Counted from the first letter of the stretch, positions 25,686 through 34,062 are shown. The stretch: DNA of 42,362 nt from an uncultured Bacilli bacterium (GCA_947625625.1 CANQPC010000009.1:1-42362), one strand, 5' to 3'. Numbers and translations are program-made. The notes: a model not told the origin generated them from the sequence alone.

Positions 25686-26534
25686 TTAATTAGAAAATTC
25701 CCATAAGTTTTTTATTTGTTTTTCTAATTTTTCATAACTCCATAGTATATTACTTCTTTGTATACTGTTAGAATCATTAACTTTTATTTTCCCATTTTTA
25801 ATACCTACAAGGACAATAAAATGCCCCGTAGTCGTAAAGTCTCCTTCTCGCATACTACAAATAATAGGATTACCTTTTTTTAATGAATTAAAAATGTTCT
25901 CTTTAGACAAAGATAGTTCTTTACTTTTGATGCCTAGTTTACTTGCTCCTTCGGTCATTAAATACCACGAAGTACCTGATGTGCCAGAATAGTAGCCATT
26001 CTCTTCGGCAAACTTAGCTATCTTATATGGAGTCAAAGTATTATCTCCAGTTAATCCCGCAATGACAGACGATAGTGCCGTAGGTCCACATCCACTTACA
26101 GCAATACTGCTATCACCATAACTAGCATATCCCCATCTTTCATCCCACTGTAATAGTAAAGGAAATGTTCCCTTTTTAACATTTCCGATATTATCGCTAT
26201 AAACTTTTCCTTTCTTTTCGAGATAGTTAATTACAAAATCTAGCATATCGATATTTCGGGAAAGCATGTCTAATAGTTCTTCCGGATAATTATCATAATT
26301 TTCAATTATATCATCTATTCTTTTATCTTGACTCTTCATACTATTTAGTCTTTCTAAAATAGTACCACTATCTTTATTATCATGAGTAATAGATTCTTCA
26401 TTTAATATATTTTCTTCTGACAAAGTACTATTATCAGTATAAAAAGAATAAACAAACAAAATTATTATAGATAATACTACAAGTATTAATATTTTAACTA
26501 CTCTTTTCAAATGTCTCTTTCTTTTAATTTTCAT
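25686..26534 (-). CDS. Membrane-anchored C39-like cysteine peptidase, 282 aa
   Basis: An N-terminal membrane helix (about residues 13-30) and an acidic/Asn-rich spacer precede a Peptidase_C39-like domain (about 125-280). The motif PLLLQWDERWGYASYGD leads into the catalytic Cys region (VSGCGPTALSSVIAG, Cys about 148), and the His region is TTGHFIVLVGI with the following Asn/Asp in KVNDSN. Domains of this type are extracellular cysteine hydrolases. It is the first gene of the operon with the OmpR-type regulator and kinase, so the two-component system probably controls it. It might cleave a surface peptide, or modify wall peptides. The substrate is unknown. Confidence 0.88.
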   Translation of the reverse strand: MKIKRKRHLKRVVKILILVVLSIIILFVYSFYTDNSTLSEENILNEESITHDNKDSGTILERLNSMKSQDKRIDDIIENYDNYPEELLDMLSRNIDMLDFVINYLEKKGKVYSDNIGNVKKGTFPLLLQWDERWGYASYGDSSIAVSGCGPTALSSVIAGLTGDNTLTPYKIAKFAEENGYYSGTSGTSWYLMTEGASKLGIKSKELSLSKENIFNSLKKGNPIICSMREGDFTTTGHFIVLVGIKNGKIKVNDSNSIQRSNILWSYEKLEKQIKNLWEFSN

Positions 26535-26559
26535 AAAGTCCTCCTATACAGTCAAAAAA

Positions 26560-26587
26560 TTTATAATTAAATTTTAGCATTTGACAA
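26560..26587 (-). promoter_or_regulatory. Promoter of the C39 peptidase/two-component operon
   Basis: Minus-strand TTGTCA at 26582-26587 and TATAAA at 26560-26565 with a 16 bp spacer, about 26 bp upstream of the start codon. Confidence 0.6.
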
Positions 26588-26602
26588 ATATTAATTCTTT
26601 AA

Positions 26603-26636
26603 CTTAGTCTTATGAAAATCTTAAGAATTACTTAAG
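26603..26636. promoter_or_regulatory. 11-bp-phased direct repeats, likely OmpR-type regulator site
   Basis: On the plus strand CTTATG (26609-26614), CTTAAG (26620-26625) and CTTAAG (26631-26636) are spaced at exactly 11 bp, with a weaker CTTAGT at 26603. OmpR-family regulators typically bind direct repeats of this period. The block lies about 20 bp upstream of the -35, an activator position. Confidence 0.6.
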
Positions 26637-26650
26637 ATAATAGCAAAATA

Positions 26651-26684
26651 AAAAGATTTGAAAATTAAATCGTTCAAATCTTTT
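26651..26684. terminator. Perfect hairpin terminator
   Basis: AAAAGATTTGAA at 26651-26662 pairs perfectly with TTCAAATCTTTT at 26673-26684 around a 10-base loop. A T-rich tail is present on the minus strand. It appears to terminate whatever is transcribed from the 26706-26825 small frame or from the GNAT gene. Confidence 0.8.
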
Positions 26685-26705
26685 AAATACTAAAATTCTA
26701 TTTTA

Positions 26706-26825
26706 TTAATCGTTAGCGATAGCCTTACCTTCACATATAGGCTCTTGAAGCTGAGCCATTTCTTCTTTATCAGTCTCATCAATTGTTAGATAGACAAACA
26801 TTTTCTTATCTTGATAAATTATCAT
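26706..26825 (-). CDS. Possible small protein or gene remnant, 39 aa
   Basis: A 39-residue frame starting at an ATG (26823-26825) and ending just upstream of the strong terminator at 26651. The composition is coding-like (mixed charged and hydrophobic, ending EGKAIAND). Upstream on the minus strand is TTGACT followed by GATAAT at 15 bp, but no convincing ribosome binding site. It lies in the 380-bp gap between the peptidase gene and the GNAT gene. It could be a true small protein or the 3' remnant of a decayed gene. I do not recognise it. Confidence 0.3.
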   Translation of the reverse strand: MIIYQDKKMFVYLTIDETDKEEMAQLQEPICEGKAIAND

Positions 26826-26913
26826 AAAAGCATAAAATAGTCAACGCATATACCAAATATATTTAAAGAAATCAAATGAAGGCTCTGCTATTACTCATAT
26901 ATTTTCCATATAA

Positions 26914-27531
26914 TTATAGCTTCTTTTCAAAAATATATTGAGCATGGGAAGTTTTAACCTTTTCTTCAAACATTTTAATATATTTTTCCGAAACTTCATC
27001 GACATAAAACAAAACGAAACCATAAGTATCTCCTTGATATTCTGCTTTTATTTTTAAATTTAATTTATTATTATTTTTGATATCATTAATATTATTAAAG
27101 TCAAAAACTTGCACCATTAACGAAGGTATATAGTTTAATTTTTTATATAAATCACAAGCTCTATATCTAGCACCAAGTTCAATATTTCTTATGCCTTTCT
27201 TTATACATAATTCTTCAAAATATTTTATAAGTTCTGTAGCATGACCTTTTCTTCTATAATCCTTTGATATTGCAATGATACTTAATGTTATTTTTTGAGC
27301 CTCAACATCCATATTTTTAGCGGTTAATCCTCCGATAATCTTACCATCTTCTTCAATATAAAAGATAAAATCTCTATCAATTTTAAATTGTCTTAACATT
27401 TCTTTGTAGCGGTCTCCCATAGGATAATAATATTCATTATATCGTACTGCATCCTCATAAAAGGTAGAGGCAAAGAAATCAAATAAAGACTTTAATTCTC
27501 TGATATTTTTAACAATTTTAATATTACTCAT
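26914..27531 (-). CDS. GNAT-family N-acetyltransferase, 205 aa
   Basis: GNAT enzymes move an acetyl group from acetyl-CoA to an amine. The acetyl-CoA-binding motif is SKDYRRKGHATELIKYFE (the R/Q-x-x-G-x-A/G core as R-R-K-G-H-A, about residue 92), preceded by the IGGLTA strand and followed by IELGARYRACDLYKKLNY, which fits motif B. The C-terminal 70 residues are extra to the core GNAT fold. The substrate is not predictable. It has a TGGAG ribosome binding site and stands with the Ham1-like gene 35 bp upstream. Confidence 0.85.
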   Translation of the reverse strand: MSNIKIVKNIRELKSLFDFFASTFYEDAVRYNEYYYPMGDRYKEMLRQFKIDRDFIFYIEEDGKIIGGLTAKNMDVEAQKITLSIIAISKDYRRKGHATELIKYFEELCIKKGIRNIELGARYRACDLYKKLNYIPSLMVQVFDFNNINDIKNNNKLNLKIKAEYQGDTYGFVLFYVDEVSEKYIKMFEEKVKTSHAQYIFEKKL

Positions 27532-27566
27532 ATATTCTCCATTTTACCAATAGGCAAATTAAATTT

Positions 27567-28127
27567 TTAGTCTTTCTTTGTTTGTAAAAATTTTGCTAAT
27601 TCTTGGTATGCATCAGTGTTCCATACCATACATCTTTCTTCATCAGGATAACTGCCCATAGTCTTATCATAGCCATCTGGAATAAAGATAAAGTCCCAGC
27701 TCCACCCATATGTTCCCGACTTTTCTTTGGCTATTTTTCCTTTAGTAATCGATTTAAATACTATCGGTTCTTTACCATATTCACAGTATGCAAAAGCTTC
27801 GATAAAGCAAGCCTTTCGATTCTCTTCATCTTTTAAAAGTTTTAAAAGTCCATCCTCACCAATTGTTTCATCTACATAGTGAGTATATGGTCCTGGAAAG
27901 CCTCCGAGAGCTTCGACAAATAGTCCAGTATCATTTTTTAATACCGTGCATTTTAACTTATCACTAGCTTCTTTAGCGGAATGCATAGCGACTTCTTCAA
28001 CTGTATCAGCTTGAATTTCTGTTGTTTCCATTTTAACATTGTCAACTTCAATACCAAGTGGTTCTAAAATTTGCTTGGCACTGAGTATCTTAGACCAGTT
28101 CCCCGTTACATAAGTTATTTTTTTCAA
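27567..28127 (-). CDS. Non-canonical purine NTP pyrophosphatase (Ham1/RdgB-like), TTG start
   Basis: Ham1/RdgB proteins hydrolyse dITP, ITP and XTP to monophosphates, keeping deaminated purines out of nucleic acids. The 186-residue protein starts with the substrate-site strand ITYVTGNWSK and has NDTGLFVEALGGFPGPYT (key D-T-G-L, G-F-P-G). Near the C-terminus is TYGWSWDFIFIPDGYDKT, where most RdgB proteins read GFGYDP, so the active-site region is of the archaeal/eukaryotic-like type. The start is TTG (28125-28127) 10 bp after AAAGGAG. The nearby ATG at 28137 is out of frame. Confidence 0.82.
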   Translation of the reverse strand: MKKITYVTGNWSKILSAKQILEPLGIEVDNVKMETTEIQADTVEEVAMHSAKEASDKLKCTVLKNDTGLFVEALGGFPGPYTHYVDETIGEDGLLKLLKDEENRKACFIEAFAYCEYGKEPIVFKSITKGKIAKEKSGTYGWSWDFIFIPDGYDKTMGSYPDEERCMVWNTDAYQELAKFLQTKKD

Positions 28128-28177
28128 TTTTTTTCATCTCCTTTTAACTTATATTATTCAAAATTTTATTGATAAAT

Positions 28178-29746
28178 CTATTCACTTCTATATGATTCGA
28201 TAATCGATTTATATTCTTCAATTTTAGCATTAAGTTCGGAAATTTTATCTTCATAATCAGAAAATTTAGTTTCGTAATCCGCAATTTCTATTTCTAAAGA
28301 GTTAATTCTTTCTTGATAATAACTAATTTCATCTTCTCTTTCCTTTTGAAGATTATAATAATTATCTCTATTTATCTTTAATTTTTCAATATTTTCTTTA
28401 GAAGCATACACAGTAATATTACTTATTTCATTATTTATTGGAACTATCTGTTTGTTATTGATATTTCTAATAAATTCTTTAGCTAATTTAATCGGATTAG
28501 GACAATAAACAAAAGTATCAATACCATGATTACTATTTTCTCCGCTACTATGTAGTTCACAAAATTTATTAATTTCATATTCTACTTTTATATTGTCGAT
28601 ATCTGCTTCGACATACTTAATATCGTCATAATAAAAATTAAAAAATGTATCTTCCTGCATTTCATATTCGATAGTTTCTTTCTTTAACATTGCCCTATCG
28701 TTATCTAATATTTCAAATTTTAATGTTCCTATAAATATTAAACCTATCCCACATCCAAAGACTACAAGTGATATTATAAAACTCCAAATCATTTTCTTTT
28801 TATCATTTTTTCTATTAAATACAAAGTTTAATATTGTTAATAATACTATAATTATAATTACTGCTTGCGATAATATAGCTATCAATAATCCTAAAAAGAA
28901 AAATCCCGTTTTATAAACTAAGAATGAAATTATTAAACCGATAAAGAGTACTATCAATATAGAAGAAATAAAGAGTGCAAAGCATAATGAAAAGAATTTA
29001 ACTATTCCGACGATAAGTTTAAATAAACCATTTATAAATCGATATTCACTATGATTAGGATCTCTAATTATTATTTTGTTTTCATTCTTTCTAAACATAA
29101 TCCTATTTTTACTCTTCATAGTTTCTTGTTTATCTAAACTAGCTAACTCATTATTACTACCAATATTTTCTTTATCTATATTGTTTTTTAACTTATCATA
29201 ATAATCTAGATATCTTATTTTAAATACGTGGGTTAAAATAATAATTGACGATATCAGACAAGACAAAGCTAAAATATAATTTAAAAAATTATTAATAAAA
29301 TATTTGACTTTACTAGGTAGAAAAAATAGTAAATCATAAAATATATCATCACCAATATTAATTATAATAAAAGATATGATAAATAATATTCCTATAATAA
29401 CTGTCTGTTCGAGTAAACATTTAATTTTACTTTTAAATTTCATATTACTAAATAAATTGATAGTATCAGTAATAAATCCTAAAAAGTCATCAATAAATTT
29501 ACTTAACTTTTTTTTACTTTCTTCTTCACCTTTTATTTCTTTAATATCTTTATGTAACAAATCATCAATATTCAAATCAAATTTATCACACAAAGCAATA
29601 ATTTTATCCATTTCAGGATAAGCAACTGAAGACTCCCATTTCGATATAGCCTGTCTCGATACTCCTAGTTCATCCGCTAATTGTTCTTGCGAAAGATGAT
29701 AATCTTTTCTAATTTTTTTAAGATTTTCTGAAAACTGATTATTCAT
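28178..29746 (-). CDS. XRE-type HTH regulator fused to a membrane domain, 522 aa
   Basis: Residues about 1-65 form a Cro/CI-type helix-turn-helix (SENLKKIRKDYHLSQEQLADELGVSRQ, key L-S-Q-E-Q-L-A and V-S-R-Q-A-I-S-K-W-E). A long segment with about five or six hydrophobic helices follows (about 110-370), with a charged cytoplasmic part. The C-terminal region (about 380-522) is an extracytoplasmic-looking domain ending in a coiled coil with E-x-x-I-x-x-L heptads. This suggests a membrane-bound one-component regulator. The longer frame starts at 29794 with TTG, but GAAGGG fits the ATG at 29746. Function unknown beyond that. Confidence 0.85.
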   Translation of the reverse strand: MNNQFSENLKKIRKDYHLSQEQLADELGVSRQAISKWESSVAYPEMDKIIALCDKFDLNIDDLLHKDIKEIKGEEESKKKLSKFIDDFLGFITDTINLFSNMKFKSKIKCLLEQTVIIGILFIISFIIINIGDDIFYDLLFFLPSKVKYFINNFLNYILALSCLISSIIILTHVFKIRYLDYYDKLKNNIDKENIGSNNELASLDKQETMKSKNRIMFRKNENKIIIRDPNHSEYRFINGLFKLIVGIVKFFSLCFALFISSILIVLFIGLIISFLVYKTGFFFLGLLIAILSQAVIIIIVLLTILNFVFNRKNDKKKMIWSFIISLVVFGCGIGLIFIGTLKFEILDNDRAMLKKETIEYEMQEDTFFNFYYDDIKYVEADIDNIKVEYEINKFCELHSSGENSNHGIDTFVYCPNPIKLAKEFIRNINNKQIVPINNEISNITVYASKENIEKLKINRDNYYNLQKEREDEISYYQERINSLEIEIADYETKFSDYEDKISELNAKIEEYKSIIESYRSE

Positions 29747-29861
29747 ATTTTTCCCTTCTTTCACAAACATTTTATAACTTTCTACTGGTTGCAATCTACC
29801 ATCTTTAGGTTGTTTTGGGGAGAAATTTAGTTGCCTTTATCAAAATATAGTTCGAGATAAA

Positions 29862-30308
29862 CTAGTTTAATTTGTATCCTAATTTTTCTAATTCTAATAA
29901 TGCAATTGCCGATAAATCTTTTTTATTCAACTTACTAATTTCATAAAATTCAGCTCCAAGTGAATCATCATTTACTTGATCGATAATCATTTCTTTCTTT
30001 ATTTCATTCTTGTAATTTAATACTTTAAAAAATATTCCCGTATGATGTACTTTTAATAGGACATCTTCTTTAAACTGCCAATCAAATGTAATAGAGTCAG
30101 CATCAAATAATTGATATTCTGTTACTTCTATTCCTACTTCTTCCATTAATTCTCTTTTTAAAGCTTCCGTAGGCTTCTCACCAAATTCTATCGTTCCACC
30201 AGGTAAATCCAATTTTCCATCATATGGACCGCTATTTTTTTTAATCAATAATATTCTATCGTTATCTAATATTAATCCATAAGCTCCAAACTGTCTAAAT
30301 TCTTTCAT
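29862..30308 (-). CDS. Nudix hydrolase, 148 aa
   Basis: Nudix enzymes hydrolyse nucleoside diphosphates linked to other groups. The Nudix box is intact: G-x5-E-x7-R-E-L-x-E-E-x-G-I in the segment beginning GGTIEFGEKPTEALKRELME (about residues 38-60). The N-terminal GAYGLILDNDRILLIKK strand and LPGG are typical. The substrate is unpredictable. It has an AGAGGAG ribosome binding site, and it is separated from the second Nudix gene by a terminator, so it is probably expressed independently. Confidence 0.88.
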   Translation of the reverse strand: MKEFRQFGAYGLILDNDRILLIKKNSGPYDGKLDLPGGTIEFGEKPTEALKRELMEEVGIEVTEYQLFDADSITFDWQFKEDVLLKVHHTGIFFKVLNYKNEIKKEMIIDQVNDDSLGAEFYEISKLNKKDLSAIALLELEKLGYKLN

Positions 30309-30339
30309 TTTTCTCCTCTTATTATTTATTCATATTATT

Positions 30340-30366
30340 CGAAAAAACTAACTTTAAAAAGTCAGC
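30340..30366 (-). terminator. Terminator of the second Nudix gene
   Basis: On the minus strand CTGACTTT (30358-30365) and AAAGTTAG (30348-30355) pair with one G-T wobble, then a T6 run. The tRNA-Arg terminator at 35395 has a related sequence (CTGACTT/AAGTTGG). Confidence 0.6.
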
Positions 30367-30480
30367 TTAAATTACACCATTAATTATATCAAAAAAATTC
30401 TTATTATTCTACATTTTCATCAAAAATATAGCATTAGATATTATTATAATTTAAATCAATAATGAATTTTTTTAGCTAGT

Positions 30481-30885
30481 CTATTTACTCATATCAATTT
30501 TTATTTCTTCGATAATGTGACCGATATTACCTTCACCCGCATATTTATTCATATCAAAAAAATTATCATTTATAGGCATCCACTCTAACCTATTTACTTC
30601 TTCTATCAGACTGACATCTTTGTTTAACACGCCATAGTAAACTTCTAATTCTTTATTCCATTTTATATATGAAAGATTCATAAAATAAACTAATTCAATA
30701 TCATTTTTTTGAATATTTGTTTCTTCTGCTAATTCTCGGTACGCTTCATTTAGGCCATCATTTTCTTTCTCTATTTTTCCTCCAACTAGATTATACATTC
30801 CCTTATATGGTTCTTTAGTTCTCTTGCACATTAAAGTCTTCTTCAAATTCTTATCAAAAATTACAATAACATTCATTTTTTTCAT
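30481..30885 (-). CDS. Nudix hydrolase with altered Nudix box, 134 aa
   Basis: A Nudix-fold protein with N-terminal MNVIVIFDKNLKKTLMCKR and MYNLVGGKIEKENDGLNEAY (about residues 30-50), followed by RELAEETNI. The two catalytic glutamates of R-E-L-x-E-E are kept. The first Nudix glutamate position is Asn in the standard alignment, with Glu one residue before and Asp one after, and the closing Gly of E-E-x-G is Asn. It may still bind metal but could have shifted specificity. It is the last gene of a unit beginning with the DUF3592 gene, 52 bp after a 59-residue membrane protein. Confidence 0.8.
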   Translation of the reverse strand: MKKMNVIVIFDKNLKKTLMCKRTKEPYKGMYNLVGGKIEKENDGLNEAYRELAEETNIQKNDIELVYFMNLSYIKWNKELEVYYGVLNKDVSLIEEVNRLEWMPINDNFFDMNKYAGEGNIGHIIEEIKIDMSK

Positions 30886-30937
30886 AGTAACTACTCCAAT
30901 TCATTCATTTTATAAATCTTTAGTTTAACTATTTTTC

Positions 30938-31117
30938 TTATTTCTTAGCCTTTTTTTCCATAATACTTAACTGTGAAAATATCACACAAAATAAAGATGG
31001 TATTACCGAATAACCTGCGTTTACTTCACCTTTGTTTATTAAAACATAAATTGCCCCTATTAAAGTTAGAATAAAAAATACAAACGATAATATTCTAAAA
31101 ATCTTTCCCTTTTTCAT
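30938..31117 (-). CDS. Small membrane protein, 59 aa
   Basis: A 59-residue frame with a start ATG at 31115-31117, two bases downstream of the upstream gene's stop, so translation may be coupled (no strong ribosome binding site of its own). It has two hydrophobic helices (about residues 8-26 and 36-52) joined by a short Lys-Gly-Glu loop, and a basic end (EKKAKK). It fills most of the gap between the YHG-motif gene and the Nudix gene. Similar two-helix small membrane proteins are common and uncharacterised. Confidence 0.6.
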   Translation of the reverse strand: MKKGKIFRILSFVFFILTLIGAIYVLINKGEVNAGYSVIPSLFCVIFSQLSIMEKKAKK

Positions 31118-31119
31118 AT

Positions 31120-31698
31120 TTATTTTACTACTTTTCGCTCCTTTTTCTCTTCTAGTATTTCTTGTACTAAACTGGTTAATTCTGGGTAGATATGAAGTAA
31201 TTGACCTACAGCGCCCGTTATTCCTCGCTTTTCAAACTCAATATATTTGTAAGCTAAATCTGAATTATCTAGCGGCATATCCTTTGGTCTATCAGGATAT
31301 CTATATATTATAATATTTCCTTTTTTTTCTTCATCTTCAAGAGCCTTTAATATATTTGGATAAAAAGTTTTTCTTAAAGGCTTTATCGATTTCTCAAATG
31401 ATATTACCTCTAAAGACCAAAGATAATCATAATGACTAAAAGAACTACCATCTAATTCATATAAATAGCCTTCTCTATCATATAAATCTTTTAATACTCC
31501 CATTCTTCTTTCTACTAATTCAGGTTTGCCATTTACATTAGAGATTCTAGTATCTAAGTCACCATTTCCCCGTGCCATAAATAATAGAGCTACTACCTTA
31601 TTATCAGTAGCATAAATACATTCCTTTTGATGAGTACTTTTATGTGCCATTATTTCTTTTATATCGGCATTTGGACTTCCATGATAAACTATATTCAT
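31120..31698 (-). CDS. YHG-motif protein, possibly ADP-ribosyltransferase-like, 192 aa
   Basis: The N-terminus NIVYHGSPNADIKEIM, followed by CIYATDNKVVALLF, recalls the H...Y core of small ADP-ribosyltransferase-like folds (YHG then Y-x-T plus an alanine-rich helix), as in DUF3990-like and DarT/RNA 2'-phosphotransferase-type proteins. The catalytic glutamate cannot be assigned by eye, and the long C-terminal half (about 110-192) is not recognised. It may therefore be a related but inactive fold, or a different family of Firmicutes hypothetical proteins. It lies between the MmcQ-EVE gene (40 bp) and the 59-aa membrane protein. Confidence 0.5.
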   Translation of the reverse strand: MNIVYHGSPNADIKEIMAHKSTHQKECIYATDNKVVALLFMARGNGDLDTRISNVNGKPELVERRMGVLKDLYDREGYLYELDGSSFSHYDYLWSLEVISFEKSIKPLRKTFYPNILKALEDEEKKGNIIIYRYPDRPKDMPLDNSDLAYKYIEFEKRGITGAVGQLLHIYPELTSLVQEILEEKKERKVVK

Positions 31699-31738
31699 AA
31701 TCTTTTTACTTCCTCCTTAACATTAATATATATTTGTA

Positions 31739-32788
31739 CTAACAGTAATCTATTTTATTTATATATTCACTTAATGATAATGGCATGTATCTTGGACCTC
31801 TAACTGCCCTTATTCCAAAATCTTTTAATTTATTAAGTGATAGTTCCCCTTTTTCATATCTTGTTATTAAATCTATTTTCATAATTTTTTGTATTTTTAT
31901 ATTTTCATCTTTATATTCATAAGGAATATTTACTTCTACTACTTTAAATTTATACATAATTGCTGAATAAGGCTCAGCAACATATAGATACACGATATCA
32001 TTTATTTTAATATCTGTACTTTGTTTCCATATTATTGTATTATTTTCTTTTAGCGCCTTTTCGATATCAAAATATTTCGGATTAGCGGGTACTATCCATT
32101 CATTAGTACTATTCTTATTTAAAATCGTATACGAATAACTTTTATCTATTAATTTAAGTATCATTTCATCTGGTACAGTATTATTTAGTACAATAGTAAT
32201 CCAGTTTTTCTTATTCATATGATATGCCGAATAGAATCCATCTAGTTTTAATAATTCTTCTACTTCTCTTGGCTTTAATTTTATATTAATTATTTCTACT
32301 TCACCATTAGATTTTTTATCTAGTTTATTTTTATCAAGATTCATTATTATAGCATACCATTTTTTACTATCTTTATTTCTAAAAGTAGCATAACCAGGAA
32401 ACTTTTCCCATTCAAATTCCGGATCATCACCGTACTTTTCTTTTATTACTTTTGCTATTCTATTTGACTGCTCATATATAAAGTCTTCTTTAATAAAACA
32501 ATTACTTCTAATATCTTTTAATAAATTTTCAAATTCTTCTTTGACCTTACTTGCAAAAGAACCAATACTCCCCTCTACCCGAAAGTTAGTATATTCTTCT
32601 CCAAAAGACAAATCAAAAATCTTTCCTTTAACTTTGCCATCTTCATTTATTTCAATATCAATTCTAAAATCATTATTCATAATATTTTTAGAATATTTGT
32701 ATAAAGCTTTATCTTTTTTAAAACCATATTTAATTATTTTATCAAAGTCAATTTTTGTTCTTCTAAATAATTCTTCTTCGGTAACCAT
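31739..32788 (-). CDS. MmcQ/YjbR-family protein fused to an EVE-like domain, 349 aa
   Basis: The middle (about residues 120-235) matches the MmcQ/YjbR family: DPEFEWEKFPGYATFRN, KKWYAIIMNL, VEIINIKLKP, GFYSAYHMNKKNWITIVL (key W-x-K/T-x-x-L). The C-terminus (about 240-349) looks like an EVE/PUA-like domain: NEWIVPANPKYFDIEKAL, IIWKQST, GDIVYLYVAEPYSAI-type strand order, then VV-E-V-N. EVE domains bind modified bases or RNA and often sit in restriction or RNA-modification systems. The first 110 residues are a separate unassigned domain. The fusion and its neighbourhood suggest a nucleic-acid-related defence or regulation role, by inference only. Confidence 0.75.
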   Translation of the reverse strand: MVTEEELFRRTKIDFDKIIKYGFKKDKALYKYSKNIMNNDFRIDIEINEDGKVKGKIFDLSFGEEYTNFRVEGSIGSFASKVKEEFENLLKDIRSNCFIKEDFIYEQSNRIAKVIKEKYGDDPEFEWEKFPGYATFRNKDSKKWYAIIMNLDKNKLDKKSNGEVEIINIKLKPREVEELLKLDGFYSAYHMNKKNWITIVLNNTVPDEMILKLIDKSYSYTILNKNSTNEWIVPANPKYFDIEKALKENNTIIWKQSTDIKINDIVYLYVAEPYSAIMYKFKVVEVNIPYEYKDENIKIQKIMKIDLITRYEKGELSLNKLKDFGIRAVRGPRYMPLSLSEYINKIDYC

Positions 32789-32798
32789 TTCATATCTC

Positions 32799-33851
32799 CT
32801 ATATATTTTTCCTCTTTTTACTACTACTTATTTCTAATCGTTCAAAAAATAAACACTTGATAATTTGAAAAGTCCCAATAATTATAAATATAACAGGTAT
32901 TAAAAACCAAAATTTCATTTGTTTTATTACAGATATTAATGATGATACTTCTCCAAGTTGTAAGCTAATAATTCCTCCTCCGACAATGAGAAATACTATT
33001 CCAATATATAAACCTAAAATATTAATTCTTACTTTATCAAAAATTCCCCAAATATATAAAAATCCTAAAACAAATACCATACCTCCTAATAAAAAGAATG
33101 CTCCAAAATAGATTAACATCTTATTTTTATTAGTTCCTAGGAAAACAGCCTCACTAGGATTATTTGGATTATATTTTATTTGTCTTTTACTATTTATATC
33201 TGGAATAGAACCACTTCCATAATCTGTCTTAATTGTATATTCACTATTTCCTACTTTATAGGTATATATTAAACGGTAAGTTGTCCCATCTCTATCACTA
33301 AAATCATATATTTCATAATTATTATAATAAGCAGTTGTAGTAAGATAATTTTTAGTTTTTTTATTAATATAGTAAGTATCTTTAATTCCTAAAAATAGAC
33401 AAACAATTCCAACTAATAATACACTGACTACTAAAAATGAAGAAACAATCATTTTAAAATTAAATCTACTTTTTTTATTACTTTGTTTTAAACTATTCTT
33501 AATACCAAAGAAATATTTACGAATAATATAAACTATAAATATCCAAAAAGGAATTGTAAATATTAAATCAAAATATCGTTTATTTATAATTTCAATATAA
33601 CTCCATACTATTAAAAAACTAATTACCAAAATAATAAAAGTAATAATAAATAATTTATGAAAAAAATTTGCAATTTTGGGTTTATTTAATAAATTGCAGA
33701 TATTTTTAGCAATATTACAAATAATTAATAATATAAAAGCTAATATTAATAATCTTAAGTATAACTCTTCATTTTTGATAAAGAAAAATATTAATAACAT
33801 AAGTATAAAAATTGCTTTGATAATACTATTAATAAAAACTGTATTTTTCAT
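32799..33851 (-). CDS. DUF3592-type polytopic membrane protein, 350 aa
   Basis: About eight hydrophobic helices span the protein, with a single soluble insertion (about residues 160-230) that matches the DUF3592 pattern: TAYYNNYEIYDFSDRDGTTYR, a YTYKVGNSEYT strand, and RQIKYNPNNPSEAVF. Family members are common in bacteria without known function. It is the first gene of a four- or five-gene unit, 10 bp before the MmcQ-EVE gene, with a TGGAG ribosome binding site. Upstream, an extended -10 (TGATATAAT, -10 at 33893-33898) is the likely promoter. Confidence 0.8.
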   Translation of the reverse strand: MKNTVFINSIIKAIFILMLLIFFFIKNEELYLRLLILAFILLIICNIAKNICNLLNKPKIANFFHKLFIITFIILVISFLIVWSYIEIINKRYFDLIFTIPFWIFIVYIIRKYFFGIKNSLKQSNKKSRFNFKMIVSSFLVVSVLLVGIVCLFLGIKDTYYINKKTKNYLTTTAYYNNYEIYDFSDRDGTTYRLIYTYKVGNSEYTIKTDYGSGSIPDINSKRQIKYNPNNPSEAVFLGTNKNKMLIYFGAFFLLGGMVFVLGFLYIWGIFDKVRINILGLYIGIVFLIVGGGIISLQLGEVSSLISVIKQMKFWFLIPVIFIIIGTFQIIKCLFFERLEISSSKKRKNI

Positions 33852-34062
33852 ATTTTCTCCATTTTTACAAATTATATTTGTCTCTCACCTTTATTATATC
33901 ACAGATAGCAATCTTTTACTTTAAATAATTAAATTTTTCGAAATTCATTAATTACGATTTTTCTTTTACTCGTCGTTATTACTATACATTTGCCCCTTAA
34001 TTTTAAGTCATAATAAACTTCCATATTCAAATATATATGACAAACGAAATATTATGCCAAAG

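Noticed and set aside
29747-29794. Longer start (TTG) for the XRE-membrane regulator
   Set aside because: The internal ATG at 29746 has a well-placed GAAGGG, and the extra residues do not resemble the family N-terminus.
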